A stretch of 50,697 nt of DNA from an uncultured Rivibacter sp. (GTDB lineage: Bacteria > Pseudomonadota > Gammaproteobacteria > Burkholderiales > Burkholderiaceae). The notes under the pieces are model-generated. The model had not been told where the DNA came from, ran no database searches, and worked only from the letters and a program-made list of their open reading frames with translations. The translations under genes and the position numbers were made by a program. Of the stretch, positions 50,658 through 50,697 are shown one piece after another; within the stretch, counting starts at the first letter, position 1, and each line of letters starts with the position of its first letter. The stretch lies in contig CAMLNA010000015.1 of assembly GCA_946481025.1 (NCBI GenBank), positions 1 to 50,697 on the forward strand, read 5' to 3'.

Positions 50658-50697
50658 TCAGTGCACCACCTTCGACGCGGGCGGCTGGTCGCGCTGC
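50658..50697 (-). CDS. Possible C-terminus of an upstream gene (partial)
   Basis: On the minus strand the last 40 bases contain an open frame ending QRDQPPASKVVH, then TGA, two bases before the ATG of the S9 peptidase. The tight spacing suggests an upstream operon partner cut by the window edge. Too short to identify. Confidence 0.35.
   Translation of the reverse strand, partial: QRDQPPASKVVH

Overview
The window is GC-rich chromosomal DNA with short intergenic gaps; no stretch over about 300 bases lacks a gene. I infer a Gram-negative betaproteobacterium of the order Burkholderiales, perhaps near the Rubrivivax/Leptothrix/Ideonella group. The reasons are the order pyrG-kdsA-DUF1330-eno-ftsB, KDO and lipoprotein genes, DUF2189 and proteasome-like (Anbu) genes, and uniformly G/C-ending codons. 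The lineage comes from gene content only. I see no rRNA, CRISPR array, insertion sequence, phage or replication origin. The only RNA gene I can support is tRNA-Sec.

Region 1 (1-13.1 kb) is mixed metabolism and transport. It holds a nucleoside phosphorylase (ppnP), a polar amino-acid ABC binding protein and permease without an ATPase, and a divergent orphan cytochrome bd subunit I. These are followed by an MFS transporter, a LysR regulator next to a BMP-type binding protein, and a TauE-like permease. Then come a secreted low-complexity protein, a methyltransferase, a CsgG-type lipoprotein with its own promoter and terminator, murB, yajQ and a retropepsin-like protease.

Region 2 (13.1-22.9 kb, minus strand) is a compact selenocysteine/formate island: fdnG-fdnH-fdnI-fdhE-selA-selB-selC plus a small unknown protein. 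fdnG contains an in-frame TGA followed at once by a textbook bacterial SECIS hairpin, so the two open frames are one 1026-residue selenoprotein. FdnGHI would oxidise formate outside the inner membrane and pass electrons to quinone. FdhE supports enzyme maturation. SelA, SelB and tRNA-Sec insert the selenocysteine. Four gene junctions overlap by 1-4 bases. selD is not in the window.

Region 3 (23.0-29.3 kb) starts with a Phd/ParE toxin-antitoxin pair under a palindromic operator. It continues with a two-subunit acyl-CoA dehydrogenase operon closed by a strong terminator, a lipoprotein alpha/beta hydrolase, rsuA and ribF.

Region 4 (29.4-36.7 kb) holds ileS-lspA, a DUF2189 membrane protein, a two-gene cassette with a Panacea-domain antitoxin and an uncharacterised partner, trmJ, and suhB with a long charged tail. 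The Panacea cassette has visibly more relaxed codon use than its neighbours and is the best candidate for a little-described system.

Region 5 (36.7-50.7 kb) is mutS-anbu-hydrolase with overlapping ends, then pyrG-kdsA-DUF1330-eno-ftsB, pnuC with a NadR-like kinase, a 531-residue protein of unknown function, and a secreted S9 peptidase. The last 40 bases probably hold the end of another gene.
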